Source: Ehretia macrophylla (Eukaryota > Streptophyta > Magnoliopsida > Boraginales > Ehretiaceae). From it: a stretch of DNA of 64,000 nucleotides. This document shows positions 1 through 9,620 of the stretch, piece after piece. The translations under genes were made by a program, and so were the position numbers. The notes below the pieces were generated by a model. That model worked only from the letters and a program-made list of their open reading frames with translations. It did no database searches and had not been told where the DNA came from. The stretch's first letter is position 1. Each line of letters starts with the position of its first letter. Where the stretch lies: positions 16,544,146 to 16,608,145 of the forward strand of contig CM075773.1 of NCBI GenBank assembly GCA_037974665.1, given 5' to 3'.

Positions 1-96
1 GTTGTCTTGCCCAAGGTGCCGTGGGATTCGATAATAGAAATGTGGTGGGTAAAGTATCTTGGCAACCCTAACCGGAGCAAAAAAAATGGAAAAGGG
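1..96 (-). repeat. Partial 5S spacer at left window edge
   Basis: Part of the spacer downstream of copy 1. It holds the telobox-like AACCCTAA (64-71) and a poly-A tract that is a T tract on the transcribed strand. The usual ATTGAAAA between the two T tracts reads ATGGAAAA here. Confidence 0.9.
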
Positions 97-214
97 GGGT
101 GCAACCCGAGGACTCCCCAGGGGGTCACCCCTCCTAGTACTACTCTCGCCCAAGCCCGCTTAACTTCAGAGTTCTGATGGGATCCGGTGCATTAGTGCTG
201 GTATGATCGCACCC
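97..214 (-). rRNA. 5S rRNA gene, copy 1 (divergent)
   Basis: 5S rRNA is transcribed by RNA polymerase III and joins the large ribosomal subunit. The minus strand reads GGGTGCGATCATACCAGCAC at the 5' end and closes with TTGCACCC, typical of plant 5S. The internal promoter lies inside the gene and pairs with TFIIIA/TFIIIC. This copy has five differences from the array consensus: T109G, A100G, T84G (C box), T59G (A box) and C47T, so its function is doubtful. Confidence 0.85.
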
Positions 215-773
215 GTCATGTTGAGGGCACAATTCCTTTATGTGTTAACGGTTCACAGTCCCAGCCTAGAGATATGGCCCATTCAAAAGGCCCAATGGGC
301 TTAACGATAACCCATCCGCTTCAATAACGTAGCATCCTCGCAAGACGTGATATCGACGCATTGAAGGGTCCTCTAATGTGCCGCGAGTATGGTTGTCGTC
401 CTTTTAACAGCTCACGACGTATGATCCGGGACGAAAAAATAGAGCAAAAGAAGAAAAGTTGCCTGAAACTGATGAAAACGTTCGATTTTGAGCTCCGAAA
501 AGGGCACGGCGAGCTAGCTACCTGCCCTCGTCGTAGAGCTCTCGGAGAGCTTTACAACGGTATGCTGTGCGCCGCGTAACTCCTTACGGATCAAAAGTTA
601 TGGGCACCGGAGCGACGGAGACCTGGTCACAAGCCCTAAGCCCTCGGTTTGCGGGCCCAGCCTCTACGGGAAGAGAAGTTGTCTTGCCCAAGATGCTGTG
701 GGATTCGATAATAGAAATGTGGTGGGTAAAGTATCTTGGCAACCCTAACCGGAGCAAAAAAAATTGAAAAGGA

Positions 774-891
774 GGGTGCAACACGAGGACTTCCCAGGGG
801 GTCACCCATCCTAGTACTACTCTCGCCCAAGCACGCTTAACTTCGGAGTTCTGATGGGATCCAGTGCATTAGTGCTGGTATGATCGAACCC
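774..891 (-). rRNA. 5S rRNA gene, copy 2
   Basis: Two differences, C29T and G5T. The internal control region is intact. Confidence 0.94.
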
Positions 892-1341
892 GTCATGTTG
901 AGGGCACAATTCCTTTATGTGTTAACGGTTCACAGTCCCAGCCTAGAGATATGGCCCATTCAAAAGGCCCAATGGGCTTAACGACAACCCATCCGCTTCA
1001 ACAACGCAGCATCCTCGCAAGACGTGATATCGACGCATTGTAGGGTCCTCTAATGTGCCGCGAGTAAGGTTGTCGTCCTTTTAACAGCTCACGACGTAAG
1101 ATCCGGGACGGAAAAACAGAGCAAAAGAAGAAAAGTGGCCCGAAACTGATGAAAACGTTCGATTTTGAGCTCCGAAAAGGGCAAAGCGAGCTAGCTGGCT
1201 GCCCTCGTCGTAGAGCTCTCGGAGAGCTTTACAACGGTATGCTGTGCGCCGCGTAACTCCTTACGGATCAAAAGTTATGGGCACCGGAGCGACGGAGACC
1301 TGGTCACAAGCCCTACGCCCTCGGTTTGCGGGCCCAGCCTC

Positions 1342-1347
1342 CACGTG
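1342..1347. promoter_or_regulatory. CACGTG G-box motif (representative)
   Basis: A palindromic G-box core in the spacer about 115 bp downstream of the gene 3' end, preserved in most units. CACGTG binds bHLH and bZIP factors in plants; a role here is only possible. Confidence 0.35.
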
Positions 1348-1448
1348 AAGAGAAGTTGTCTTGCCCAAGGTGCCGTGGGATTCGATAATAGAAATGTGGT
1401 GGGTAAAGTATCTTGGCAACCCTAACCGGAGCAAAAAAAATTGAAAAA

Positions 1449-1460
1449 GGGGTTGCAAAA
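1449..1460 (-). repeat. 12-bp terminator duplication, copy 3
   Basis: An extra GGGGTTGCAAAA (plus strand) sits between the gene 3' end and the poly-A tract. It echoes the last bases of the gene plus the first T4 tract, giving the unit two T4 terminators before T8. It is the only copy of this variant left of 34 kb. Confidence 0.85.
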
Positions 1461-1462
1461 GG

Positions 1463-1580
1463 GGGTGCAACACGAGGACTTCCCAAGGGGTCACCCATCC
1501 TAGTACTACTCTCGCCCAAGCACGCTTAACTTCGGAGTTCTGATGGGATCCGGTGCATTAGTGCTGGTATGATCGCACCC
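1463..1580 (-). rRNA. 5S rRNA gene, copy 3
   Basis: Single difference C95T near the end of the C box. The flanking 12-bp terminator duplication makes this unit 689 bp. Confidence 0.95.
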
Positions 1581-2107
1581 GTCATGTTGAGGGCACAATT
1601 CCTTTATTTGTTAACGGTTCACAGTCCCAGCCTAGAGATATGGCCCATTCAAAAGGCCCAATGGGCTTAACGACAACCCATCCGCTTCAACAACGCAGCA
1701 TCCTCGCAAGACGTGATATCGACGCATTGTAGGGTCCTCTAATGTGCCGCGAGTAAGGTTGTCGTCCTTTTAACAGCTCACGACGTACGATCTGGGACGG
1801 AAAAACAGAGCAAAAGAAGAAAAGTGGCCCGAAACTAATGAAAACGTTCGATTTTGAGCTCCGAAAAAGGGCACAGCGTGCTAGCTAGCTGCCCCCGTCG
1901 TAGAGCTCTCGGAGAGCTTTCCAACGGTATGCTGTGCGCCGCGTAACTCCTTACGGATCAAAAGTTATGGGCACCGGAGCGACGGAGACCTGGTCACAAG
2001 CCCTACGCCCTCTGTTTGCGTGCCCAGCCTCCACGTGAAGGGAAGTTGTCTTGCCCAAGGTGCCGTGGGATTCGATAATAGAAATGTGGTGGGTAAAGTA
2101 TCTTGGC

Positions 2108-2115
2108 AACCCTAA
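2108..2115 (+). promoter_or_regulatory. Telobox-like AACCCTAA (representative)
   Basis: AACCCTAA lies 26-33 bp beyond the gene 3' end in about two thirds of units; the rest mostly read AACGCTAA. Teloboxes in plants bind Myb-type TRB proteins; whether this one is bound is unknown. Confidence 0.5.
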
Positions 2116-2122
2116 CCGGAGC

Positions 2123-2137
2123 AAAAAAAATTGAAAA
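2123..2137 (-). terminator. Pol III terminator tracts (representative, copy 4)
   Basis: On the transcribed strand T4 (2134-2137) starts 3 nt after the gene and T8 (2123-2130) follows. Runs of four or more T are the standard Pol III stop signal. The arrangement recurs after nearly every copy. Confidence 0.85.
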
Positions 2138-2140
2138 GGG

Positions 2141-2258
2141 GGGTGCAACACGAGGACTTCCCAGGGGGTCACCCATCCTAGTACTACTCTCGCCCAAGCA
2201 CGCTTAACTTCGGAGTTCTGATGGGATCCGGTGCATTAGTGCTGGTATGATCGCACCC
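2141..2258 (-). rRNA. 5S rRNA gene, copy 4 (consensus)
   Basis: Exact match to the array consensus, used as the reference for all differences listed: full 118 bp, intact A box, intermediate element and C box. Confidence 0.98.
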
Positions 2259-2286
2259 GTCATGTTGAGGGCACAATTCCTTTATG
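2259..2286 (-). promoter_or_regulatory. 5S upstream promoter element (representative, copy 4)
   Basis: Relative to the gene start the minus strand has C at -1, GC at -14/-13 and CATAAA at -28 to -23. Plant 5S genes normally have a TATA-like box near -28, GC near -12 and C at -1, so this is a modified but recognisable version. It is well conserved across the array. Confidence 0.75.
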
Positions 2287-2320
2287 TGTTAACGGTTCAC
2301 AGTCCTAGCCAAGAGATATG

Positions 2321-2344
2321 GCCCATTCAAAAGGCCCAATGGGC
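2321..2344. repeat. Inverted repeat GCCCATT...AATGGGC (representative)
   Basis: Seven-base arms flank a 10-base loop containing GGCCC, located 63-86 bp upstream of the gene. The GGCCCA and TGGGC cores resemble plant site II elements. Found in almost every unit. Confidence 0.6.
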
Positions 2345-2580
2345 TTAACGACAACCCATCCGCTTCAACAACGCAGCATCCTCGCAAGACGTGATATCGA
2401 CAAATTGTAGGGTCCTCTAATGTGCCGCGAGTAAGGTTGTCGTCCTTTTAACAGCTCACGACGTACGATCCGGGACGGAAAAACAGAGCAAAAGAAGAAA
2501 AGTAGCCCGAAACTGATGAAAACATTCGATTTTGAGCTCCGAAAAGGGCAAAACAAGCTAGCTTGCTGCCCCCGTCGTAG

Positions 2581-2595
2581 AGCTCTCAGAGAGCT
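2581..2595. repeat. 15-bp palindrome AGCTCTC-N-GAGAGCT (representative)
   Basis: Perfect seven-base arms with one central base, which is A in some units and G in others. The same segment also contains AGAGCT twice, 11 bp apart. Confidence 0.65.
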
Positions 2596-2817
2596 TTCCA
2601 ACGGTATGCTGTGCGCCTCGTAACTCCTTACGGATCAAAATTTATGGGCACCGGAGCGACGGAGACCTGGTCACAAGCCCTACGCCCTCGGTTTGCGGGC
2701 CCAGCCTCCCCGTGAAGTGAAGTTGTCTTGCCCAAGGGGCCGTGGGATTCGATAATAGAAATGTGGTGGGTAAAGTATCTTGGCAACCCTAACCGGAGCA
2801 AAAAAAATTGAAAAGGG

Positions 2818-2935
2818 GGGTGCAACACGAGGACTTCCCAGGGGGTCACCCATCCTAGTACTACTCTCGCCCAAGCACGCTTAACTTCGGAGTGCTGATG
2901 GGATCCGGTGCATTAGTGCTGGTATGATCGCATCC
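2818..2935 (-). rRNA. 5S rRNA gene, copy 5
   Basis: Differences A42C and G3A, the latter in the terminal stem. Confidence 0.94.
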
Positions 2936-3232
2936 GTCATGTTGAGGGCACAATTCCTTTATGTGTTAACGGTTCACAGTCCCAGCCTAGAGATATGGCC
3001 CATTCAAAAGGCCCAATGGGCTTAACGACAACCCATCCGCTTCAACAACGCAGCATCCTCGCAGGACGTGATATCGACGCATTGTAGGGTCCTCTAATGT
3101 GCCGCGAGTAAGGTTGTCGTCCTTTTAACAGCTCACGACGTACGATCCGGGACGGAAAAACAGAGCAAAAGAAGAAAAGTGGCCCGAAACTGATGAAAAG
3201 GTTCGATTTTGAGCTCCGAAAAGGGCACAGCG

Positions 3233-3244
3233 AGCTAGCTAGCT
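3233..3244. repeat. AGCTAGCTAGCT palindrome in hypervariable spacer zone
   Basis: Three AGCT steps form a 12-bp self-complementary block. Other units show GCTAGCTCGCT, GCTAGCTACCT, GCTTGCTAGCT and similar forms, making this a useful zone for telling units apart. Confidence 0.55.
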
Positions 3245-3326
3245 GCCCCCGTCGTAGAGCTCTTAGAGAGCTTTCCAACGGTATGCTGTGCGCCTCGTAA
3301 CTCCTTATGGATCAAAAGTTATGGGC

Positions 3327-3334
3327 ACCGATTT
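3327..3334. other. 37-bp spacer deletion junction
   Basis: GGGCACCG is joined directly to ATTTGCGGGCCC. About 37 bp (the GAGCGACGGAGACC... segment) present in normal units is missing, giving a 640-bp unit. Confidence 0.8.
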
Positions 3335-3457
3335 GCGGGCCCAGCCTCCATGTGAAGAGAAGTTGTCTTGCCCTAGGTGCCGTGGTATTCGATAATAGAA
3401 ATGTGGTGGGTAAAGTATCTTGGCAACCCTAACCGGAGCAAAAAAAATTGAAAAGGG

Positions 3458-3575
3458 GGGTGCAACACGAGGACTTCCCAGGGGGTCACCCATTCTAGTA
3501 CTACTCTCGCCCAAGCACGCTTAACTTCGGAGTTCTGATGGGATCCGGTGCATTAGTGCTGGTATGATCGCACCC
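3458..3575 (-). rRNA. 5S rRNA gene, copy 6
   Basis: Single difference G82A within the C box. Its 3' spacer carries the 37-bp deletion. Confidence 0.93.
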
Positions 3576-4134
3576 GTCATGTTGAGGGCACAATTCCTTT
3601 ATGTGTTAACGGTTCACAGTCCCAGCCTAGAGATATGGCCCATTCAAAAGGCCCAATGGGCTTAACGACAACCCATCCGCTTCAACAACGCAGCATCCTC
3701 GCAAGACATGATATCGACGCATTGTAGGGTCCTCTAATGTGCCGCGAGTAAGGTTGTCGTCCTTTTAACAGCTCACGACATACGATCCGTGACAGAAAAA
3801 AAGAGCAAAAGAAGAAAAGTGGCCCGAAACTAATGTAAACGTTCGATTTTGAGCTCCGAAAAGGGCAAAGCGAGCTAGCTGGCTGCCCCCGTCGTAGAGC
3901 TCTCAGAGAGCTTTCCAACGGTATGCTGTGCGCCTCGTAACTCCTTACGGATCAAAAGTGATGGGCACCGGAGCGACGGAGACCTGGTCACAAGCCCTAC
4001 GCCCTCGGTTTGCGGGCCCAGCCTCCACGTGAAGAGAAGTTGTCTTGCCCAAGGTGCCGTGGGATTCGATAATAGAAATGTGGTGGGTAAAGTATCTTGG
4101 CAACCCTAACCGGAGCAAAAAAAATTGAAAAGGG

Positions 4135-4252
4135 GGGTGCAACACGAGGACTTCCCAGGGGGTCACCCATCCTACTACTACTCTCAACCAAGCTCGCTTA
4201 CCTTCGGAGTTGTGTTGGGATCCGGTGCATTAGTGCTGGTATGATCGCACCC
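4135..4252 (-). pseudogene. 5S rRNA gene, copy 7, likely pseudogene
   Basis: Seven substitutions: C78G, C67T, G66T, T59A, T52G, G41C and T38A. The A box and intermediate element are both hit, so Pol III factor binding is likely impaired. The 5' and 3' ends and the flanking promoter and terminator remain normal. Confidence 0.7.
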
Positions 4253-4811
4253 GTCATGTTGAGGGCACAATTCCTTTTTGTGTTAACGGTTCACAGTCCC
4301 AGCTTAGAGATATGGCCCATTCAAAAGGCCCAATGGGCTTAACGACAACCCATCCGCTTCAACAATGCAGCATCCTCGCAAGACGTGATATTGACGCATT
4401 GTAGGGTCCTCTAATGTGCCGCGAGTAAGGTTGTCGTCCTTTTAACAGCTCACGACGTAAGATCCGGGACGGAAGAACAGAGCAAAAGAAGAAAAGTGGC
4501 CCGAAACTGTTGAAAACGTTCGATTTTGAGCTCCGAAAAGGGCAAAGCGAGCTAGCTGGCTGCCCACGTCGTAGAGCTCTCGGAGAGCTTTACAACGGTA
4601 TGCTGTGCGACGCATAACTCCTTATAGATCAAAAGTTATGGGCACCGGAGCGACGGAGACCTGGTCACAAGCCCTACGCCCTCGGTTTGCGGGCCCAGCC
4701 TCCACGTGAAGATAAGTTGTCTTGCCCAAGATGCCGTAGGATTCGATAATAGAAATGTGGTAGGTAAAGTATCTTGGCAACCCTAACCGGAGCAAAAAAA
4801 ATTGAAAAGGG

Positions 4812-4929
4812 GGGTGCAACACGAGGACTTCCCAGGGGGTCACCCATCCTGGTACTACTCTCGCCCAGGCACACTTAACTTCGGAGTTCTGATGGGATCC
4901 AGAGCATTAGTGCTGGTATGATCGCACCC
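4812..4929 (-). rRNA. 5S rRNA gene, copy 8 (divergent)
   Basis: Five differences: T79C, T62C, C57T, C29T and A27T. Two fall in the A box. Confidence 0.82.
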
Positions 4930-5488
4930 GTCATGTTGAGGGCACAATTCCTTTATGTGTTAACGGTTCACAGTCCCAGCCCAGAGATATGGCCCATTCA
5001 AAAGGCCCAATGGGCTTAACGACAACCCATCCGCTTCAACAACGCAGCATCCTCGCAAGACGTGATATCGACAAATTGTAGGGTCCTCTATTGTGCCGCG
5101 AGTAAGGTTGTCGTCCTTTTAACAGCTCATGACGTACGATCCGGGACGGAAAAACAGAGCAAAAGAAGAAAAGTAGCCCGAAACTGATGAAAATGTTCGA
5201 TTTTGAGCTCCAAAAAGGGCACAGCAATCTAGCTTGATACCCCCGTCGTAGAGCTCTCAGAGAGCTTTCCAACGGTATGTTGTGCACCTCGTAACTCCTT
5301 ACGGATCAAAAATTATGGGCACCGGAGCGACGTAGAGCTGGTCACAAGCACTATGCCCTCGGTTTACGGGCCCAGCCTCCACGTGAAGAGAAGTTGTCTT
5401 GCCCAAGGTGCCGTGGGATTCGATAATAGAAATGTGGTGGGTAAAGTATCTTGGCAACCCTAACCGGAGCAAAAAAAATTGAAAAGGG

Positions 5489-5606
5489 GGGTGCAAGACG
5501 AGGACTTCCCAGGGGGTCACCCATCCTAGTACTACTCTCGCCGAAGCACGCTTAACTTCGGAGTTCTGATGGGATCCGGTGCATTAGTGCTGGTATGATC
5601 GCACCC
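5489..5606 (-). rRNA. 5S rRNA gene, copy 9
   Basis: Differences G110C (terminal stem) and G64C (end of the A box). Confidence 0.91.
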
Positions 5607-6165
5607 GTCATGTTGAGGGCACAATTCCTTTATGTGTTAACGGTTCACAGTCCCAGCCTAGAGATATGGCCCATTCAAAAGGCCCAATGGGCTTAACGAC
5701 AACCCATCCGCTTCAACAACGCATCATCCTCGCAAGACGTGATATCGACGCATTGTAGGGTCCTCTAATGTGCCGCGAGTAAGGTTGTCGTCCTTTTAAC
5801 AGCTCACGACGTACGGTCCGGGACGGAAAAACAGAGCAACAGAAGAAGTGTGGCCCGAAACTGATGAAAACGTTCAATTTTGAGCTCCGAAAAGGGCACA
5901 GCAAGCTAGCTAGCTGCCCCCGTCATAGAGCTCTCGGAGAGCTTTCCAACGGTTTGTTGTGCGCCTCGTAACTCCTTTCGGATCAAAAGTTATGGGCACC
6001 GGAGCGACGGAGACCTGGTCACAAGCCCTACGCCCTCGGTTTGCGGGCCCAGCCTCCACGTGAAGAGAAGTTGTCTTGCCCAAGGTGCCGTGGGATTCGA
6101 TAATAGAAATGTGGTGGGTAAAGTATCTTGGCAACCCTAACCGGAGCAAAAAAAATTGAAAAGGG

Positions 6166-6283
6166 GGGTGCAACACGAGGACTTCCCAGGGGGTCACCCA
6201 TCCTAGTACTACTCTCGCCCAAGCACGCTTAACTTCGGAGTTCTGATGGGATCCGGTGCATTAGTGCTGGTACGATCGCACCC
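6166..6283 (-). rRNA. 5S rRNA gene, copy 10
   Basis: A11G in the gene, and the base at -1 is T instead of C. Confidence 0.93.
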
Positions 6284-6842
6284 ATCATGTTGAGGGCACA
6301 ATTCCTTTATGTGTTAACGGTTCACAGTCCCAGCCTAGAGATATGGCCCATTCAAAAGGCCCAATGGGCTTAACGACAACCCATCCGCTTCAATAACGCA
6401 GCATCCTCGCAAGACGTGATATCGACGCATTGTAGGGTCCTCTAATGTGCCGCGAGTAAGGTTGTCGTCCTTTTAACAGCTCACGGCATACGATCCGGGA
6501 TAGAAAAACAGAGCAAAAGAAGAAAAGTTGCCCGAAACTGATGAAAATGTTTGATTTTGAGCTTCGAAAAGGGCACAGCGAGCTAGCTGGCTACCCCCGT
6601 CGTAGAGCTCTCAGAGAACTTTCCAACGGTATGCTGTGCGCCTCGTAACTCCTTACGGATCAAAAGTTATGGGCACCGGAGCGACGGAGACCTGGTCACA
6701 AGCCCTACACCCTTGGTTTGCGGGCCCAGCCTCCACGTGAAGAGAAGTTGTCTTGCCCAAGGTGCTGTGGGATTCGATAATAGAAATGTGGTGGGTAAAG
6801 TATCTTGGCAACCCTAACCGGAGCAAAAAAAATTGAAAAGGG

Positions 6843-6960
6843 GGGTGCAACACGAGGACTTCCCAGGGGGTCACCCATCCTAGTACTACTCTCGCCCAAG
6901 CACGCTTAACTTCGGAGTTCTGATGGGATCCGGTGCATTAGTGCTGGTATGATCGCGCCC
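6843..6960 (-). rRNA. 5S rRNA gene, copy 11
   Basis: Single difference T4C in the terminal stem. Confidence 0.95.
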
Positions 6961-7519
6961 GTCATGTTGAGGGCACAATTCCTTTATGTGTTAACGGTTC
7001 ACAGTCCCAGCCTAGAGATATGGCCCATTCAAAAGGCCCAATGGGCTTAACGACAACCCATCCGCTTCAACAACGCAGCATCCTCGCAAGACGTGATATC
7101 GACGCATTGTAGGGTCCACTAATGTGCCGCGAGTAAGGTTGTCGTCCTTTTAACAGCTCACGACGTACGATCCGGGACGGAAAAACAGAGCAAAAGAAGA
7201 AAAGTGGCCCGAAACTGATGAAAACGTTCGATTTTGAGCTCCGAAAAGGGCACAGTAAGCTTGCTCGCTGCCCCCGTCGTAGAGCTCTCAGAGAGCTTTC
7301 CAACGGTATGCTGTGCGCCTTGTAACTCCTTACGGATCAAAAGTTATGAGCACCGTAGCGACGGAGACCTGGTCACAAGCCCTACGCCCTGGGTTTGCGG
7401 GCCCAGCCTCCACGTGAAGAGAAGTTGTCTTGCCCAAGGTGCCGTGGGATTCGATAATAGAAATGTGGTGGGTAAAGTATCTTGGCAACCCTAACCGGAG
7501 CAAAAAAAATTGAAAAGGG

Positions 7520-7637
7520 GGGTGCAACACGAGGACTTCCAAGGGGGTCACCCATCCTAGTACTACTCACGCCCAAGCACGCTTAACTTCGGAGTTCTGA
7601 TGGGATCCGGTGCATTAGTGCTGGTATGATCGCACCC
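7520..7637 (-). rRNA. 5S rRNA gene, copy 12
   Basis: Differences G97T and A69T (intermediate element). Confidence 0.92.
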
Positions 7638-8025
7638 GTCATGTTGAGGGCACAATTCCTTTATGTGTTAACGGTTCACAGTCCCAGCCTAGAGATATGG
7701 CCCATTCAAAAGGCCCAATGGGCTTAACGACAACCCATCCGCTTCAACAACGCAGCATCCTCGCAAGACGTGATATCGACGCATTGTAGGGTCCTCTAAT
7801 GTGCCGCGAGTAAGGTTGTCGTCCTTTTAACAGCTCACGACGTACGATCCGGGATGAAAAAACAGAGCGAAAGAAGAAAAGTGGCCCGAAACTGATGAAA
7901 ACGTTCGATTTTGAGCTCCGAAAAGGGCAAAGCGAGCTAGCTCGCTGCCCCCGTCGTAGAGCTCTCAGAGAGCTTTCCAACGGTATGCTGTGCGCCTCGT
8001 AACTCCTTACGGATCAAAAGTTATG

Positions 8026-8035
8026 GGCACCGGTT
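8026..8035. other. Second 37-bp spacer deletion junction
   Basis: GGGCACCG joins GTTTGCGGGCCC, removing the same 37 bp as at 3327-3334. The base after the junction differs (G here, A there). Confidence 0.8.
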
Positions 8036-8159
8036 TGCGGGCCCAGCCTCCACGTGAAGAGAAGTTGTCTTGCCCAATGTGCCGTGGGATTCGATAATAG
8101 AAATGTGGTGGGTAAAGTATCTTGGCAACCCTAACCGGAGCAAAAAAAATTGAAAAGGG

Positions 8160-8277
8160 GGGTGCAACACGAGGACTTCCCAGGGGGTCACCCATCCTAG
8201 TACTACTCTCGCCCAAGCACTCTTAACTTTGGAGTTCTGATGGGATCCGGTGCATTAGTGCTGGTATGATCGCACCC
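8160..8277 (-). rRNA. 5S rRNA gene, copy 13
   Basis: Differences C57A (A box) and G48A, the same pair as copy 16. The unit is 640 bp because of the 37-bp deletion. Confidence 0.92.
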
Positions 8278-8597
8278 GTCATGTTGAGGGCACAATTCCT
8301 TTATGTGTTAACGGTTCACAGTCGCAGCCTAGAGATATGGCCCATTCAAAAGGCCCAATGGGCTTAACGACAACCCATCCGCTTCAACAATGCAGCAACC
8401 TCGCAAGACGTGATATCGACGCATTGTAGGGTCCTCTAATGTGCCGCGAGTAAGGTTGTCGTCCTTTTAACAGCTCACGACGTACGATCCGGGACGGAAA
8501 AACAGAGCAAAAGAAGTAAAGTGGCCCGAAACTGATGAAAACGTTCAATTTTGAGCTCCGAAAAGGGCACAGCGAGATAGCTAGCTACCCCCGTCGT

Positions 8598-8603
8598 AGA
8601 GCT
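8598..8603. other. 11-bp deletion collapsing the spacer palindrome
   Basis: A single AGAGCT remains where other units have two separated by CTCAG or CTCGG. This is slippage between direct repeats, and the unit is 666 bp. Confidence 0.8.
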
Positions 8604-8825
8604 TTCCAACGGTATGCTGTGCGCCTCGTAACGCCTTACGGATCAAACGTTATGGGCACAGGAGCGACGGAGACCTGGTCACAAGCCCTACGCCCTCGGT
8701 TTGCGGTCCCAGCCTCCACGTGAAGAGAAGTTGTCTTGCCCAAGGTGCCGTGGGATTCGATAATAGAAATGTGGTGGGTAAAGTATCTTGGCAACGCTAA
8801 CCGGAGCAAAAAAAATTGAAAAGGG

Positions 8826-8943
8826 GGGTGCAACACGAGGACTTCCCTGGGGGTCACCCATCCTAGTACTACTCTCGCCCAAGCATGCTTAACTTTGGAG
8901 TTCTGATGGGATCCGGTGCATTAGTGCTGGTATGATCGCACCC
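8826..8943 (-). rRNA. 5S rRNA gene, copy 14
   Basis: Differences T96A, G58A and G48A. First unit with the AACGCTAA form in place of the telobox. Confidence 0.91.
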
Positions 8944-9502
8944 GTCATGTTGAGGGCACAATTCCTTTATGTGTTAACGGTTCACAGTCCCAGCCTAGAG
9001 ATATGGCCCATTCAAAAGGCCCAATGGGCTTAACGACAACCCATCCCCTTCAACAACGCAGCACCCTCGCAAGACGTGATATCGACGCATTGTAGGGTCC
9101 TCTAATGTGCCGCGAGTAAGGTTGTCGTCCTTTTAACAGCTCACGACGTACGATCCGGGATGGAAAAACATAGCAAAAGAAGTAAAGTGGCCCGAAACTG
9201 ATGAAAACGTTCAATTTTGAGCTCCGAAAAGCGCACAGCGAGATAGCTAGCTACCCCCGTCGTAGAGCTCTCAGAGAGCTTTCCAACGGTATGCTGTGCG
9301 CCTCGTAACTCCTTACGGATCAAAAGTTATGGGCACCGGAGCGACGGAGACCTGGTCACAAGCCCTACGCCCTCGGATTGCTGGCCCAGCCTCCACGTGA
9401 AGAGAAGTTGTCTTGCCCAAGGTGCCGTGGGATTCGATAATAGAAATGTGGTGGGTAAAGTATCTTGGCAACGCAAACCGGAGCAAAAAAAAATGAAAAA
9501 GG

Positions 9503-9620
9503 GGGTGCAACACGAGGACTTCCCAGGGGGTCACCCATCCTAGTACTACTCTCGCCCAAGCACGCTTAACTTCGGAGTTCTGATGGGATCCGGTGCATTA
9601 GTGCTGGTATGATCGCACCC
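9503..9620 (-). rRNA. 5S rRNA gene, copy 15 (consensus)
   Basis: Exact consensus. The telobox position reads AACGCAAA. Confidence 0.97.

Larger units (their letters stand above)
2259..2817 (-). repeat. 5S intergenic spacer (representative, 559 bp)
   Basis: The spacer between copies 4 and 5 carries the upstream element of copy 4, an inverted repeat at 2321-2344, a pyrimidine-rich stretch on the transcribed strand (2477-2502), a palindrome (2581-2595), and the telobox and T tracts of copy 5. The block around the GCTAGCT palindrome (about 2555-2575) is the most variable part of the unit across the array. No coding potential is seen. Confidence 0.9.

Noticed and set aside
361-579. Plus-strand frames such as the 72-residue one starting at 361
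   Set aside because: They appear only where a spacer stop codon (GAGTAAGG) is mutated, as expected by chance.
2108-2115. Interstitial telomere repeat
   Set aside because: Only one AACCCTAA per unit, with no tandem telomeric run; telobox is the better description.
1951-2172. Recurring minus-strand frame of about 73 residues beginning MTPWEVLVLH, in most units
   Set aside because: It starts inside the 5S gene and runs through the terminator into the spacer. It recurs only because the DNA repeats, is broken by indels in several units, and resembles no protein I recognise.
2365-2601. Recurring minus-strand frame of about 78 residues ending in ARMLRC
   Set aside because: A spacer frame preserved by repeat homogenisation. 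Changes fall equally in all codon positions and there is no promoter or start context for a protein gene.
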